64,000 bases of DNA from Streptomyces fildesensis (GTDB lineage: Bacteria; Actinomycetota; Actinomycetes; Streptomycetales; Streptomycetaceae), in assembly GCF_016107395.1 (NCBI RefSeq), contig NZ_JAAIKO010000029.1, positions 38,165 to 102,164 on the forward strand, read 5' to 3'. Shown here piece after piece: positions 1 to 8,329 of this stretch. Made by a program: the position numbers and the translations under genes. Position 1 is the first letter of the stretch. Every line of letters starts with the position of its first letter. The notes under the pieces were generated by a model, which had not been told where the DNA came from, did not search any database, and saw only the letters and a list, made by a program, of their open reading frames with translations.

Positions 1-2
1 AC

Positions 3-101
3 GCCGGCAGCGGCAAGATCTGGCACGCCCCCAAGACGGGCACCCGGGTCCGGCTGGAGAAGATCTGGACCGGCAGTGTCTGGTACGGGCGGGTCCGCTG
101 A
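3..101 (+). CDS. C-terminal end of an unknown protein (partial)
   Basis: An open frame enters from the left edge and stops with TGA at 99-101, giving the last 32 residues of a protein. The fragment is basic and contains two KIW motifs (residues 5-7 and 20-22 of the fragment) around a GTR turn, ending in WYGRVR. This Trp/Lys-rich, weakly repetitive ending would suit a small secreted or beta-rich protein, but no family can be assigned. The choice of frame rests on the clean stop, the G/C-rich third positions and the lack of a competing frame. Confidence 0.4.
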   Translation, partial: AGSGKIWHAPKTGTRVRLEKIWTGSVWYGRVR

Positions 102-250
102 CGCACCGCGGGGCCCGGCCGTCCGGGCCCCGCTCGGCCGTTGGGCGACGCGGGCGGAGCGGCGGAGCGGGCGGATAATCCCGGCAAGGACGCCTGCCGG
201 ACGGATATGTTGACCCCGCTCGGGACCAACCCTCCGGCCGGGAGCCGTAT

Positions 251-679
251 ATGACCTATCTCAACCCCGTCCACCACATCACCTTCGACGCCGCCGATCC
301 GTACCGTCTCGCCGTGTTCTGGTCCGAGTTGACCGGCTACGTACTGGAGGACTCCGACCCGGGTGACTCCGAGGTGCTCATCGATCCGGGCCAACCGGGT
401 GTCCCCGGAATGCTGTTCATCCGGGTGCCCGAAGGCAAGTCGGCCAAGAACCGGGTGCACCTGGACATCCAGCCGCCCACCGGTACCCGCGACGAGACGG
501 TCGCGCGGCTGACCGGGCTGGGCGCGACAGTGGTCAGTGACCAGCGGAGGCCGGACGGAACGGGATGGGTGTACATGGCCGACCCGGAGGGCAACGAGTT
601 CTGCGTCGAGCGCAGCGCCCCCGAACGCGCCCGGGCGGCGGCCGGGACGACCCAGGCGGCTGAAGCACCTCAGGCATGA
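251..679 (+). CDS. VOC (glyoxalase/bleomycin-resistance-like) family protein
   Basis: A single vicinal-oxygen-chelate domain of 142 residues, about the usual length. The first betaalphabetabetabeta module starts with HHITFDA (residues 8-14) and the second ends with the typical MADPEGNEF block (about 109-117). Family members bind a metal and act on small molecules as dimers; the substrate here cannot be read from sequence. The tail after about residue 120 is Ala-rich and probably disordered. Its stop overlaps the start of the next gene by four bases (ATGA), so it is probably cotranslated with the GNAT acetyltransferase. A second VOC gene lies at 35001-35450 and shares the motif style but not the neighbourhood. 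Confidence 0.85.
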   Translation: MTYLNPVHHITFDAADPYRLAVFWSELTGYVLEDSDPGDSEVLIDPGQPGVPGMLFIRVPEGKSAKNRVHLDIQPPTGTRDETVARLTGLGATVVSDQRRPDGTGWVYMADPEGNEFCVERSAPERARAAAGTTQAAEAPQA

Positions 680-1308
680 GCCTGCCGCGGATCCTGGCCG
701 ATGTGGAGAAGGGCGTCCTGCCCGCCCCGGACGGCGGGGTGACCCTCGTGCCGCAGCCCTCGGAGCGCGACGCCGGAGTCTTCTCCTTCGCCGCGCACGC
801 CGTCGTGTTCACCGATACCGACCACGACTGGATGCGCGGTCTGCTGACCCCCGGCGATCTCGCCGCGCCGCTCAGCCCGGCGTTCCTGGACGCCCTGGGC
901 CGGCGCGTCGGCCGGCGGGTGGAGAACATCGACATGATGGTGCTCGCCCAGCCGCTGCCGGGGCCGCCGGATCTGCGACTGGAGCCGGCGACCGACCGCG
1001 CCCATCCGCGGATCGTCCGGGCGCTGCAGCGCCGTGACGACGTACGGGCCTGGACGACACCTGGCGGCACCGTGCTGATCGGCCGCGGCGTCGGCGGCCG
1101 CTGGGAAGCGGCCCTGGAGGTCGACCCCGGCGCGCGCGGAACGGGCCTGGGCCGCCGCCTCGCCCGCGCCGCCCGCCACCTGGTGCCCGGCGGCCGTCCG
1201 CTGTGGGCCCAGATCGCCCCGGGAAACGCCTCCAGCGTGCGCGCCTTCCTGGCCGCCGGATACGTCCCGGTGGGTGCGGAGGCGCTACTGGTCGCGGACC
1301 ACGGCTGA
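676..1308 (+). CDS. GNAT family N-acetyltransferase
   Basis: A 210-residue protein whose C-terminal half carries the acetyl-CoA binding motif A (RGTGLGRRLA, about residues 154-163, fitting R/Q-x-x-G-x-G/A), followed by the expected helix and a final strand region with NASSVRAFLAAGY. The N-terminal 100 residues are not recognisable and may bind the substrate. It overlaps the upstream VOC gene by ATGA, so the two form a small operon. Small-molecule or protein N-acetylation is the family role; the acceptor is unknown. Confidence 0.85.
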   Translation: MSLPRILADVEKGVLPAPDGGVTLVPQPSERDAGVFSFAAHAVVFTDTDHDWMRGLLTPGDLAAPLSPAFLDALGRRVGRRVENIDMMVLAQPLPGPPDLRLEPATDRAHPRIVRALQRRDDVRAWTTPGGTVLIGRGVGGRWEAALEVDPGARGTGLGRRLARAARHLVPGGRPLWAQIAPGNASSVRAFLAAGYVPVGAEALLVADHG

Positions 1309-1334
1309 CGTTCCCGGGCCGGGCTCCCACACCT

Positions 1335-1386
1335 CGATCACGGCACACCGGTCGCGGCGCCCCGATCACGGCACACCGCTCGCGGC
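1335..1386. repeat. 24-bp direct repeat, two copies
   Basis: In the gap between two convergent genes a 24-base unit (starting CGATCACGGCACACCG) occurs at 1335-1358 and again at 1363-1386 with one G/C difference, a 28-base period. It is non-coding and gives no evident hairpin. It looks like a small tandem duplication in spacer DNA. Confidence 0.7.
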
Positions 1387-1394
1387 CACACCGG

Positions 1395-1823
1395 TCACTG
1401 CACCGGGACCGCCCAGGGGAGCATGATCCAGACGGTCTTGCCGCCGTCCGGCGTGGGGGTCACCGAGAGCCGGCCGCCGGACTCCGCGGTGAGATGGCGG
1501 ATGATGACCATGCCGCGCCCGTTGTCCTGCTGGACGGCGGCCGGCAGCCGCTGCGGCCAGCGCGGATGGCTGTCGGTGACCCCGATCCGCAGGTGTTCGG
1601 ACCGCTCCAGCTGGACGTCCACGGTGAAGGTGGGTGACTGGCCGAGGGTGTGCAGCACGGCGTTGGTGGCGAGTTCGGAGACGATCAGCCGGACAGCGTC
1701 GACTGCGGGCGCGTTCTCGGGCATCCCCCAGTCCGCCAGCAGCCCGCAGACGTACCGGCGGGCCGTGGTGACCGAGGCGGGGTCGCTCGGCAGGGTGACG
1801 GATGCTTCCTGGAGGTCTGCCAT
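1395..1823 (-). CDS. ATP-binding anti-sigma-type HATPase protein
   Basis: A stand-alone GHKL ATPase domain of 142 residues like RsbW/SpoIIAB-type serine kinases of Streptomyces. The N box ELATNAVLH (about residues 50-58) and the G2-type box NGRGMVII (about 101-108) are present; there is no dimerisation or sensor domain. Such proteins switch sigma factors or their antagonists by phosphorylation or binding. It is divergent from the XRE-DUF5753 gene at 2066, the arrangement seen at whiJ/abaA-type loci, where an HATPase, an XRE protein and a DUF397 protein sit together. Function within that set is inferred from context. Confidence 0.85.
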   Translation of the reverse strand: MADLQEASVTLPSDPASVTTARRYVCGLLADWGMPENAPAVDAVRLIVSELATNAVLHTLGQSPTFTVDVQLERSEHLRIGVTDSHPRWPQRLPAAVQQDNGRGMVIIRHLTAESGGRLSVTPTPDGGKTVWIMLPWAVPVQ

Positions 1824-1946
1824 GGCGACGCTGTCCCTTTCCCGCCGTGCCCCGAGACTCCGTCGTGCGGTCTGCCCGCAGGGAGCCGCGGACGGCTACT
1901 TCGCGCCAGAGTGCCACCTATGGTGCCGCTATTGCGGCCGATCCAC

Positions 1947-1970
1947 AGCGATATGCATATATCTGTCGCT
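1947..1970. promoter_or_regulatory. AT-rich palindrome between divergent regulators
   Basis: In the 242-base divergent spacer, outer arms AGCGA and TCGCT enclose a perfect ATATGCATAT palindrome (1951-1960). The A+T content is far above its surroundings. It is a plausible operator for the adjacent XRE protein or part of the divergent promoters; no clear -35/-10 pair could be fixed. Confidence 0.4.
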
Positions 1971-2065
1971 CAAAGCGGTGAACCCTGCTACGCGAGAACG
2001 TATTCAGGCGCAGACTGTCGCACTGGTGACGGTCTGAAAAGTTCCTTCAGGAAGGGCGGCGCGCG

Positions 2066-2953
2066 ATGCAACGGATCCCCGCGGTACGACGCCGAAAGCT
2101 CGGAGCGGAACTCCGGCGGCAACGCGATCTGGCCGGGATGACGAGCGGCGAGGCCGCCCGCAGGGCCGGCTGGCACCAGCCGAAGGTGAGCCGTATCGAG
2201 ACCGGCCGCAGCAGCGCGCGGCCGGAGGACGTGGCCTGTCTGCTGGACATCTACGGGGTCCGCGACCGTGAACTGCGCGACCTGTTGGCGACCTTGGCCG
2301 GGAAGGGTACCCAGCGCGGCTGGTGGCACGACTTCCGCGACGTACTGCCCCCGGAGTACCGCGACTTCATCAGTCTGGAAACCGGCGCCGGCCGGGCGCG
2401 CACCATGGAGAACAGCGTGGTGCCCGGCCTGCTGCAGACCCCGGCGTACGCCCGCGCGCTCACCCGCTCGGTCCTCCCGCAGCTCGGGGCACGGGAGGTC
2501 GACGCCCTGGTCGAGGTGCGGACGGCCCGGCAGGCCGTGCTGGAGCAGGATTCCCCGCTGGAGCTGCACGCTCTGCTCGACGAGGCGGTGCTGCGGCGCA
2601 ATGTCGGCGGAGCACAGGTCATGGGGGCGCAGTTGCGACACCTCGCGGAAGCCGCCAGGATGCCGCGGATACGGCTGCAGGTTCTGCCCTTCGCCGCGGG
2701 CGGCCACATAGGTGTTACGGGATCTTTCGTAATCTTCTCCTTCCCGCTCATTGCCGATCTGGACGTTGTTGTTATCGACCATTTGACGAGTAGTCTCTAT
2801 GTGGATCGACAAGAGGATCTCAGGGCCTACAGCGCCGCGTTCGACCGATTGCGCTCCCACGCCCTGTCGTACGACGACTCATTGGCGTTCATTTCCGGGA
2901 TCGGCTCCGGGAACGACTCCTGGATCGGCTCCGGGAACAGCAAAGGCGCGTAA
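2066..2953 (+). CDS. XRE-family HTH regulator with DUF5753 (WhiJ-like)
   Basis: A 295-residue DNA-binding protein. Residues about 8-65 form an XRE/Cro helix-turn-helix (LRRQRDLAGMTSGEAARRAG, then QPKVSRIETGRS), followed by the DUF5753 domain (about 100-285), containing the typical PGLLQTPAYARAL segment. This is the standard Streptomyces WhiJ-like architecture. The next gene, only 11 bases downstream, encodes its usual DUF397 partner. Homologues influence development, and the DUF397 partner is thought to modulate the repressor. The end of the gene contains a 17-bp direct repeat (2898-2914, 2922-2938) that duplicates a GSGN peptide. Confidence 0.9.
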   Translation: MQRIPAVRRRKLGAELRRQRDLAGMTSGEAARRAGWHQPKVSRIETGRSSARPEDVACLLDIYGVRDRELRDLLATLAGKGTQRGWWHDFRDVLPPEYRDFISLETGAGRARTMENSVVPGLLQTPAYARALTRSVLPQLGAREVDALVEVRTARQAVLEQDSPLELHALLDEAVLRRNVGGAQVMGAQLRHLAEAARMPRIRLQVLPFAAGGHIGVTGSFVIFSFPLIADLDVVVIDHLTSSLYVDRQEDLRAYSAAFDRLRSHALSYDDSLAFISGIGSGNDSWIGSGNSKGA

Positions 2954-2964
2954 GGAGGCACCAT

Positions 2965-3201
2965 ATGCCGGTACTGCCTCGGTACGTTTCCTCCAGCACA
3001 ACTCCTTGTGCGACGCGGTGGCAACGCAGCAGCTACAGCACCGCGGCCAACAATTGCGTCGAAACGGCCCGGTTGTCCGCAGGACAGCTGGCCGTGCGCG
3101 ACTCCAAGAACCCCGAGGGACCGGTGCTGCTGTTCGCGCCGGCCGCCTGGGACGACTTCGTACGGGCGCTACGCGCCGGTGAGTTCGCCGGACCGGGCTG
3201 A
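2965..3201 (+). CDS. DUF397 small protein
   Basis: A 78-residue protein with the DUF397 signature: WQRSSYS, then the NNCVETA block, then VRDSKNPEGPVLLF and a final WDDFVRALRAGEF. The start at 2965 is supported by a strong AGGAGG at 2954-2959, five bases before the ATG. It follows the XRE-DUF5753 gene by 11 bases and is surely cotranscribed. DUF397 proteins act with the preceding HTH protein in Streptomyces development; the mechanism is not visible here. The first 18 residues are poorly conserved in style. Confidence 0.88.
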   Translation: MPVLPRYVSSSTTPCATRWQRSSYSTAANNCVETARLSAGQLAVRDSKNPEGPVLLFAPAAWDDFVRALRAGEFAGPG

Positions 3202-4341
3202 GTCGCGAGGCGCGGTGCGCACGATCACCCCGACCGCCTCGGCGATCTGCTGATCCGTCAGATCGCCGCGGGCGGTCAGCCGCAGCCGCGAGATGCCGTC
3301 GGGCACCGACGGCGGGCGGAAGCACCCCACCGCCAGGCCTGCGTTCCTGCAGTCCGCCGCCCACTGGAGCGCCTCCCCGGCCGACGGGGCACGCACCGCG
3401 ACCACACAGGCGTCCGGCCGGGCCGACCGCAGCCCCGCCGCGGTCAGCCGGTCGTACAGCTGCAGGGCCACCGCACGGGCCCGCTCCGCGCGCTCCGGCT
3501 CACCGCGCAGCAGGCGCAGCGCGCCGAGCGCCGCGCCCGCCGCGGCGGGCGCGAGCCCGGTGTCGAAGATGAAGGTGCGGGCGGCGTTCACCAGGTGCTC
3601 GATCACCCGGGCCGGGCCGAGCACCACTCCGCCCTGGCTGCCGAGCGATTTCGACAGCGTGGCGGTGACGACCACGTCCGGCGCGCCGGCCAGGCCCGCC
3701 GCCCAGGCCGCGCCCCGGCCGCCCTCGCCCAGGACGCCCAGTCCGTGGGCGTCGTCCACGAGCAGTGCCGCGCCGTGCTCGCGGCAGGCGGCGGCCAGTC
3801 CGGTGAGCGGGGCCGCGTCGCCGTCGACGGAGAAGACCGAGTCGGAGACGACGACGGCGGGCCCGTCGTGCGCGTCCAGCGCCTTGCGCACCGCTTCCGT
3901 GTCGCGGTGCGCGACGACCTCGGTGTCGGCGCGCGACAGCCGGCAGCCGTCGATCAGCGAGGCGTGGTTGGAGGTGTCGGAGACGATGAGCGTGCCGGGC
4001 CCGGTCAGCGCGGTGACAGCGGCCAGGTTCGCGGCGTAGCCGGAGGCGAAGACCAGGGCGGCCTCGAACCCGCAGAATTCGGCGAGCTCCGCCTCCAGTT
4101 CGGTGTGCAGCTCGGTGGTGCCGGTGACCAGCCGGGAACCGGTGGAGCCCGCGCCCCACTGCAGGCAGGCGTCGGCCCCGGCCCGGGTGACCTGGGGGTG
4201 CCGGGCCAGTCCGAGGTAGTCGTTGCCCGCCAGGTCCAGCAGTGTCGACTCCGCCTGCCGCGGTCGCAGGGTGCGGACGAGGCCGGCCTCGCGGCGCCGC
4301 TCGGCGTGGGCGTCGATCCAGTCGAACGGGTCGCGGCTCAT
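3169..4341 (-). CDS. bioF: 8-amino-7-oxononanoate synthase (biotin synthesis)
   Basis: A PLP enzyme of 390 residues that condenses pimeloyl-ACP/CoA with L-alanine to give 8-amino-7-oxononanoate (KAPA). It starts MSRDPFDWID; the Gly-rich GNDYLGLARHP segment near residue 40, the SNHASLIDGCRLS block and the PLP-lysine motif TLSKSLGSQGG near residue 230 are all present. The open frame extends 45 codons further upstream, but that part is Pro/Ala-rich spacer, so the ATG at 4341 is preferred. Its 3' end overlaps the end of the DUF397 gene on the other strand by 33 bases. It diverges from bioB-bioA-bioD. Confidence 0.93.
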   Translation of the reverse strand: MSRDPFDWIDAHAERRREAGLVRTLRPRQAESTLLDLAGNDYLGLARHPQVTRAGADACLQWGAGSTGSRLVTGTTELHTELEAELAEFCGFEAALVFASGYAANLAAVTALTGPGTLIVSDTSNHASLIDGCRLSRADTEVVAHRDTEAVRKALDAHDGPAVVVSDSVFSVDGDAAPLTGLAAACREHGAALLVDDAHGLGVLGEGGRGAAWAAGLAGAPDVVVTATLSKSLGSQGGVVLGPARVIEHLVNAARTFIFDTGLAPAAAGAALGALRLLRGEPERAERARAVALQLYDRLTAAGLRSARPDACVVAVRAPSAGEALQWAADCRNAGLAVGCFRPPSVPDGISRLRLTARGDLTDQQIAEAVGVIVRTAPRDSARSGELTGA

Positions 4342-4439
4342 CGGGGTCCCTGGGGTCGGCGGGGCGGGCTCTGGCGGGTCCGCCGGGGGGTCCGGCGGTG
4401 CGGTGCGGAGGTGCGGGTGGGCCTGGCAGCAACGTACTG

Positions 4440-4543
4440 GTCGGGCCGCCCGGACAGGGTGTGGCGATACACACACCTATAGCCACCCCTGTTGTGCGGT
4501 CCATCATTGGCTCTCGGCCCCTCGGTGGGCCAGGATCGCCCCT
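4440..4543. promoter_or_regulatory. Divergent bioF / bioB promoter region
   Basis: The 202-base spacer between divergent bioF and bioB has one A+T-richer stretch (about 4465-4510) with an imperfect inverted repeat: GGGTGTGGC (about 4457-4465) facing GCCACCCC (about 4483-4490) around an ACACACACC run. This is where a biotin regulator such as BioQ or BirA would be expected to act, but the sequence does not match a consensus I can recall with confidence, and no bio regulator gene is adjacent. Confidence 0.3.
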
Positions 4544-5812
4544 ATGGATCTGCTGAACACGCTGGTGGACAAGGGGCTGCGCCGAGAGCTGCCCACCCGG
4601 GATGAGGCGCTTGCCGTACTGGCGACCTCCGACGATGACCTGCTCGATGTGGTGACCGCGGCCGGCAAGGTGCGGCGCCAGTGGTTCGGGCGCCGTGTGA
4701 AGCTCAACTACCTGGTCAACCTCAAGTCCGGGCTGTGCCCGGAGGACTGCTCGTACTGCTCGCAGCGGCTCGGCTCCACGGCCGGGATCCTGAAGTACAC
4801 CTGGCTCAAGCCGCACGAGGCGGCGGCCGCCGCGACGGCCGGTGTCGCGGGCGGGGCCAAGCGGGTGTGCCTGGTGGCCAGCGGGCGCGGTCCCACGGAC
4901 CGCGATGTGGACCGGGTCTCCCGGACCATCGAGGCGATCAAGGAGGAGAACGAGGGCATCGAGGTGTGTGCGTGCCTGGGCCTGCTCTCCGCCGGTCAGG
5001 CGGACCGGCTGCGCGAGGCCGGCGCGGACGCGTACAACCACAACCTGAACACCTCCGAGGCGACGTACGGGGGCATCACCACCACGCACACCTACGCCGA
5101 CCGGGTGGACACCGTGCAGCAGGCACAGGCGGCCGGGCTGTCCGCGTGCTCCGGTCTGATCGCGGGCATGGGCGAGTCCGACGCCGACCTCGTGGACGTG
5201 GTGTTCGCGCTGCGTGAGCTGGACCCGGACTCGGTGCCGGTCAACTTCCTGATCCCGTTCGAGGGCACCCCGCTGGCCGAGGAGTGGAACCTCACCCCGC
5301 AGCGCGCCCTGCGGATCCTGGCGATGGTGCGGTTCGTCTGCCCCGACGTGGAGGTCCGGCTCGCCGGCGGCCGCGAGGTGCACCTGCGCTCCCTGCAGCC
5401 GCTCGCGCTGCACCTGGTGAACTCGATCTTCCTGGGCGACTATCTGACCAGCGAGGGCCAGGCCGGCCAGGCCGACCTCGACATGATCGCCGACGCCGGC
5501 TTCGAGGTGGAGGGCGCGGGTACGGTCACGCTCCCCCAGCACCGCGCGGACGTGGCGCACGCCGGCGGCGGCTGCGGCTCGCACGAAGCGGGCGGCGGCT
5601 GCGGCTCGCAGAACGAGGACGCGGGCTGCGGTTCGCACGCCGACGGCGGCGGCTGCGGTCCCTGTGGCGGCGCGGCGCAGGGCGCACCCGAGCCGGTGGC
5701 GGAGCCCGCGGGCGCACCGGACCAGGAGCCGGTCCCGGCGGGTGCCGCCCGCACCGGACTGGTCGCCGTCCGCCGGCGCGGAGCGGGAACGGACCTGCCG
5801 CCCAATGCCTGA
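4544..5812 (+). CDS. bioB: Biotin synthase, with Cys/Gly/His-rich C-terminal tail
   Basis: Radical-SAM enzyme that inserts sulfur into dethiobiotin. The start MDLLNTLVDKG at 4544 is chosen because the upstream frame is non-conserved spacer. The SAM cluster motif CPEDCSYC gives Cys65, Cys69 and Cys72; YNHNLNTSE, VNFLIPFEGTPL and the RLAGGREVHLR strand are typical BioB landmarks. The catalytic domain ends near residue 335. Residues 338-377 then form a tail of GGGCGSH-type repeats with six Cys and several His, followed by a Pro/Ala linker and a basic end. The tail is absent from E. coli-type BioB. bioA starts inside its last codons, so the two are translationally coupled. Confidence 0.95.
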   Translation: MDLLNTLVDKGLRRELPTRDEALAVLATSDDDLLDVVTAAGKVRRQWFGRRVKLNYLVNLKSGLCPEDCSYCSQRLGSTAGILKYTWLKPHEAAAAATAGVAGGAKRVCLVASGRGPTDRDVDRVSRTIEAIKEENEGIEVCACLGLLSAGQADRLREAGADAYNHNLNTSEATYGGITTTHTYADRVDTVQQAQAAGLSACSGLIAGMGESDADLVDVVFALRELDPDSVPVNFLIPFEGTPLAEEWNLTPQRALRILAMVRFVCPDVEVRLAGGREVHLRSLQPLALHLVNSIFLGDYLTSEGQAGQADLDMIADAGFEVEGAGTVTLPQHRADVAHAGGGCGSHEAGGGCGSQNEDAGCGSHADGGGCGPCGGAAQGAPEPVAEPAGAPDQEPVPAGAARTGLVAVRRRGAGTDLPPNA

Positions 5813-7136
5813 GCCTCTCATCACGCCGCCGGCTCCGGTGGCGCTGACCCCCGATGCGCTGCTGGCGCTGGACCGGGAGCACGTCTGGCATCCCTACGGG
5901 CCGATGCCCGGCCGTCAGGAGCCGCTGATCGTCGCATCGGCGTCCGGGGTCCGGCTGCGGCTGGCCGCCCCGGCGGAGGGCAGGACCGAGCTGATCGACG
6001 GCATGGCGTCCTGGTGGTCGGCGATCCACGGCTACAACCACCCGGTCCTCAACGAGGCCGCGCGCGGCCAGCTCGACCGGTTCAGCCATGTGATGTTCGG
6101 CGGGCTCACCCACGAGCCCGCCGTCCGCCTCGCGGCGCGACTGGTGGAGATCACCCCGGAGCCGCTGCGCCATGTCTTCCTCACCGACTCCGGCTCGGTG
6201 TCGGTCGAGGTCGCGGTCAAGATGTGCCTGCAGTACTGGCGTTCGCTGGGCCGGCCGGCCAAGCAGCGGCTGCTGACCTGGCGCGGCGGCTACCACGGGG
6301 ACACCTGGCAGCCGATGTCGGTGTGCGACCCCGACGGCGGGATGCACGAACTGTGGTCGGGGGCGCTCCCCCGGCAGGTCTTCGCCGACGCGCCGCCGTC
6401 CGGTTTCGTCGCCGAGCCCGACCCGCGTTACGTGGCCCATCTGCGGGAGCTGATCGGCCGTCACGCCGATGAGCTGGCGGCGGTGATCGTCGAGCCGGTG
6501 GTACAGGGCGCCGGCGGGATGAAGTTCCACTCCCCCGCCTATCTGCGGGTGCTGCGCGAGGCGTGCGACGAGCACGACGTGCTGCTGGTCTTCGACGAGA
6601 TCGCCACCGGCTTCGGCCGCACCGGCGCTCTCTTCGCGGCGGAGCACGCCGGGATCTCGCCCGACGTGATGTGTCTGGGCAAGGCGCTGACCGGCGGTTA
6701 TCTGACGATGGCGGCGACGCTGTGCACCACCCGGGTCGCCGACGGCATCTCGCGCGGTGAGGTCCCGGTTCTCGCGCACGGCCCGACGTTCATGGGCAAC
6801 CCGCTCGCGGCGGCCGTCGCGTGTGCCTCGATCGACCTGCTGCTGTCGCAGGACTGGGCGGGCGAGGTCAAACGCATCGAGGCCGGACTGCTCGACGGAC
6901 TGGCGCCCGCCGCCGCGCTGCCGGGCGTACGGGACGTCCGCGTGCTCGGGGCGATCGGGGTCGTCCAGCTCGACCATCAGATCGACATGGCCGCGGCCAC
7001 CCGGGCCGCGGTGGGGGCGGGTGTGTGGCTGCGCCCGTTCCGTGATCTGGTGTACATCATGCCGCCCTACGTCACCGGGGACGAGGACGTGGCGCGGATC
7101 TGTGCGGCGGTCCTGGCGGCCGCGCGCGCGGGCTGA
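5805..7136 (+). CDS. bioA: Adenosylmethionine-8-amino-7-oxononanoate aminotransferase
   Basis: Class III PLP aminotransferase of 443 residues that converts KAPA to 7,8-diaminopelargonate using S-adenosylmethionine as amino donor. Landmarks are HVWHPYGPM near residue 26, the MASWWSAIHGYNHP segment, the FDEIATGFGRTG motif and the PLP lysine in CLGKALTGG (Lys293). The ATG at 5805 overlaps the bioB stop by eight bases, replacing a much longer open frame that would run inside bioB. It lies between bioB and bioD in the same transcript. Confidence 0.95.
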   Translation: MPEPLITPPAPVALTPDALLALDREHVWHPYGPMPGRQEPLIVASASGVRLRLAAPAEGRTELIDGMASWWSAIHGYNHPVLNEAARGQLDRFSHVMFGGLTHEPAVRLAARLVEITPEPLRHVFLTDSGSVSVEVAVKMCLQYWRSLGRPAKQRLLTWRGGYHGDTWQPMSVCDPDGGMHELWSGALPRQVFADAPPSGFVAEPDPRYVAHLRELIGRHADELAAVIVEPVVQGAGGMKFHSPAYLRVLREACDEHDVLLVFDEIATGFGRTGALFAAEHAGISPDVMCLGKALTGGYLTMAATLCTTRVADGISRGEVPVLAHGPTFMGNPLAAAVACASIDLLLSQDWAGEVKRIEAGLLDGLAPAAALPGVRDVRVLGAIGVVQLDHQIDMAAATRAAVGAGVWLRPFRDLVYIMPPYVTGDEDVARICAAVLAAARAG

Positions 7137-7205
7137 CAACCGGGGGCGGACGGCGCGGAGCGGTCGGCGCGCCGTCCGGCATCGACACGAGGAGGAAGCG
7201 GTCAC

Positions 7206-7925
7206 ATGGCGGTACTGGCGGTCACGGGGACGGGCACGGAGATCGGGAAGACGGTGGTGACCGCGGCGGTCGCCGCGGCCGCACTGGCGCAGGGGCTGAG
7301 CGTCGCCGTGCTCAAACCCGCCCAGACGGGCCTGGCGGAGGGTGAGCCGGGTGACGCGGCCGAGGTGGCGCGGCTGGCCGGCGGGGTCACCGCGGTCGAA
7401 CTCGCCCGCTACCCGGAACCGTTGGCGCCCGCGACCGCGGCCCGGCGGGCAGGACTGCACCCGGTGCGTCCGACCGAGATCGCCGAGGCGGCCGCGAAGC
7501 TGTCCGCCGTGCACGACGTGGTGCTGATCGAGGGCGCGGGCGGACTGCTGGTGCGCTTCGACGACGGCGGCTCGACCCTGGCCGATGTGGCGAAGCTGCT
7601 CGGCGCCGCCGTACTCGTGGTGGTGCCCGCCGGTCTCGGCACGCTCAACACGGCCGCGCTGACGACGGAGGCGCTGGCCGCGCGGGACCTGCGGTGCGCC
7701 GGACTCATCGTCGGCAGCTGGCCGGCCGAACCGGACCTGGCGGCCCGCTGCAATCTGACCGACCTCCCGGAGTCGGCGGGGGTGCCGCTGCTCGGGGCGG
7801 TCCCGGCCGGTGCGAGCACCCTCACCCCGGAGGAGTTCCGAGCCGCCGCGCCGGGCTGGCTGGCCCCGCAGCTCGGCGGTGTCTGGGACGCCGAGGAGTT
7901 CACCCGGACCGAGGGACGCGGCTAG
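7206..7925 (+). CDS. bioD: Dethiobiotin synthetase
   Basis: ATP-dependent ring-closing ligase of 239 residues that makes dethiobiotin from diaminopelargonate and CO2. The P-loop variant GTGTEIGKT lies at residues 7-15, KPAQTG near 37-42 and the IEGAGGLLVR loop near 113. A strong GAGGAGGAAG ribosome site sits just before the ATG. It follows bioA by 69 bases and completes the KAPA-to-biotin steps together with bioF, bioA and bioB. No pimeloyl-forming bioC/bioH gene or birA lies in the window. Confidence 0.94.
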   Translation: MAVLAVTGTGTEIGKTVVTAAVAAAALAQGLSVAVLKPAQTGLAEGEPGDAAEVARLAGGVTAVELARYPEPLAPATAARRAGLHPVRPTEIAEAAAKLSAVHDVVLIEGAGGLLVRFDDGGSTLADVAKLLGAAVLVVVPAGLGTLNTAALTTEALAARDLRCAGLIVGSWPAEPDLAARCNLTDLPESAGVPLLGAVPAGASTLTPEEFRAAAPGWLAPQLGGVWDAEEFTRTEGRG

Positions 7926-7957
7926 GGCGTGTTGCGAAGTCCCGTCCGGCTATCCGG

Positions 7958-8329
7958 CTATCCGCCCCAGCCGCGCAGCTCGTCCGCGATCCGGCCGACG
8001 CCGGCGGAGCCGTCCTTGACCAGCCGGGCCAGATCGCGGACCTGCTCCGGTGAGGTGGTGACCTTGAGTCCGCTGGCGACGAGGTAGGCGTACGCGACCG
8101 CCGAGGCGAACATCGCGTTGGACCGCTCCAGGGCGGGGACGTGCACGAGTATCTGCAGCAGTGCGGCGGCGCGGTCGTGCGGGTCGGGGTAGACGGGGGT
8201 GCCGAAGATCTCCGCCTGGTGCCGGCTCACCGCCGCGAGCAGCGCGCCCCAGTCGGTGACCTGTGGGTCGCCCGGGGTGTTGTGCTCGGCGACCATGAGC
8301 AGCCAGGCCAGGTCGATACGCAGGCTCAA
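7958..8329 (-). CDS. Doc/Fic-like toxin of a toxin-antitoxin pair (degenerate motif)
   Basis: A 123-residue all-helical protein resembling the Streptomyces 'Fic family toxin-antitoxin, toxin component' group. Its start overlaps the antitoxin stop by four bases. In canonical Doc/Fic toxins the active site is HxFx(D/N)(A/G)NKR; the aligned segment here is HVPALERSNAMFA (about residues 62-74), keeping the His and an Asn but lacking the Lys-Arg pair. It may therefore be a divergent enzyme or an inactive remnant. Identification rests mainly on the helical pattern, length and partner gene. Confidence 0.7.
   Translation of the reverse strand: MSLRIDLAWLLMVAEHNTPGDPQVTDWGALLAAVSRHQAEIFGTPVYPDPHDRAAALLQILVHVPALERSNAMFASAVAYAYLVASGLKVTTSPEQVRDLARLVKDGSAGVGRIADELRGWGG

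Noticed and set aside
3500..5824. A 774-codon minus-strand frame over bioF and bioB
   Set aside because: It overlaps both strands' real biotin genes; low-complexity translation without motifs.
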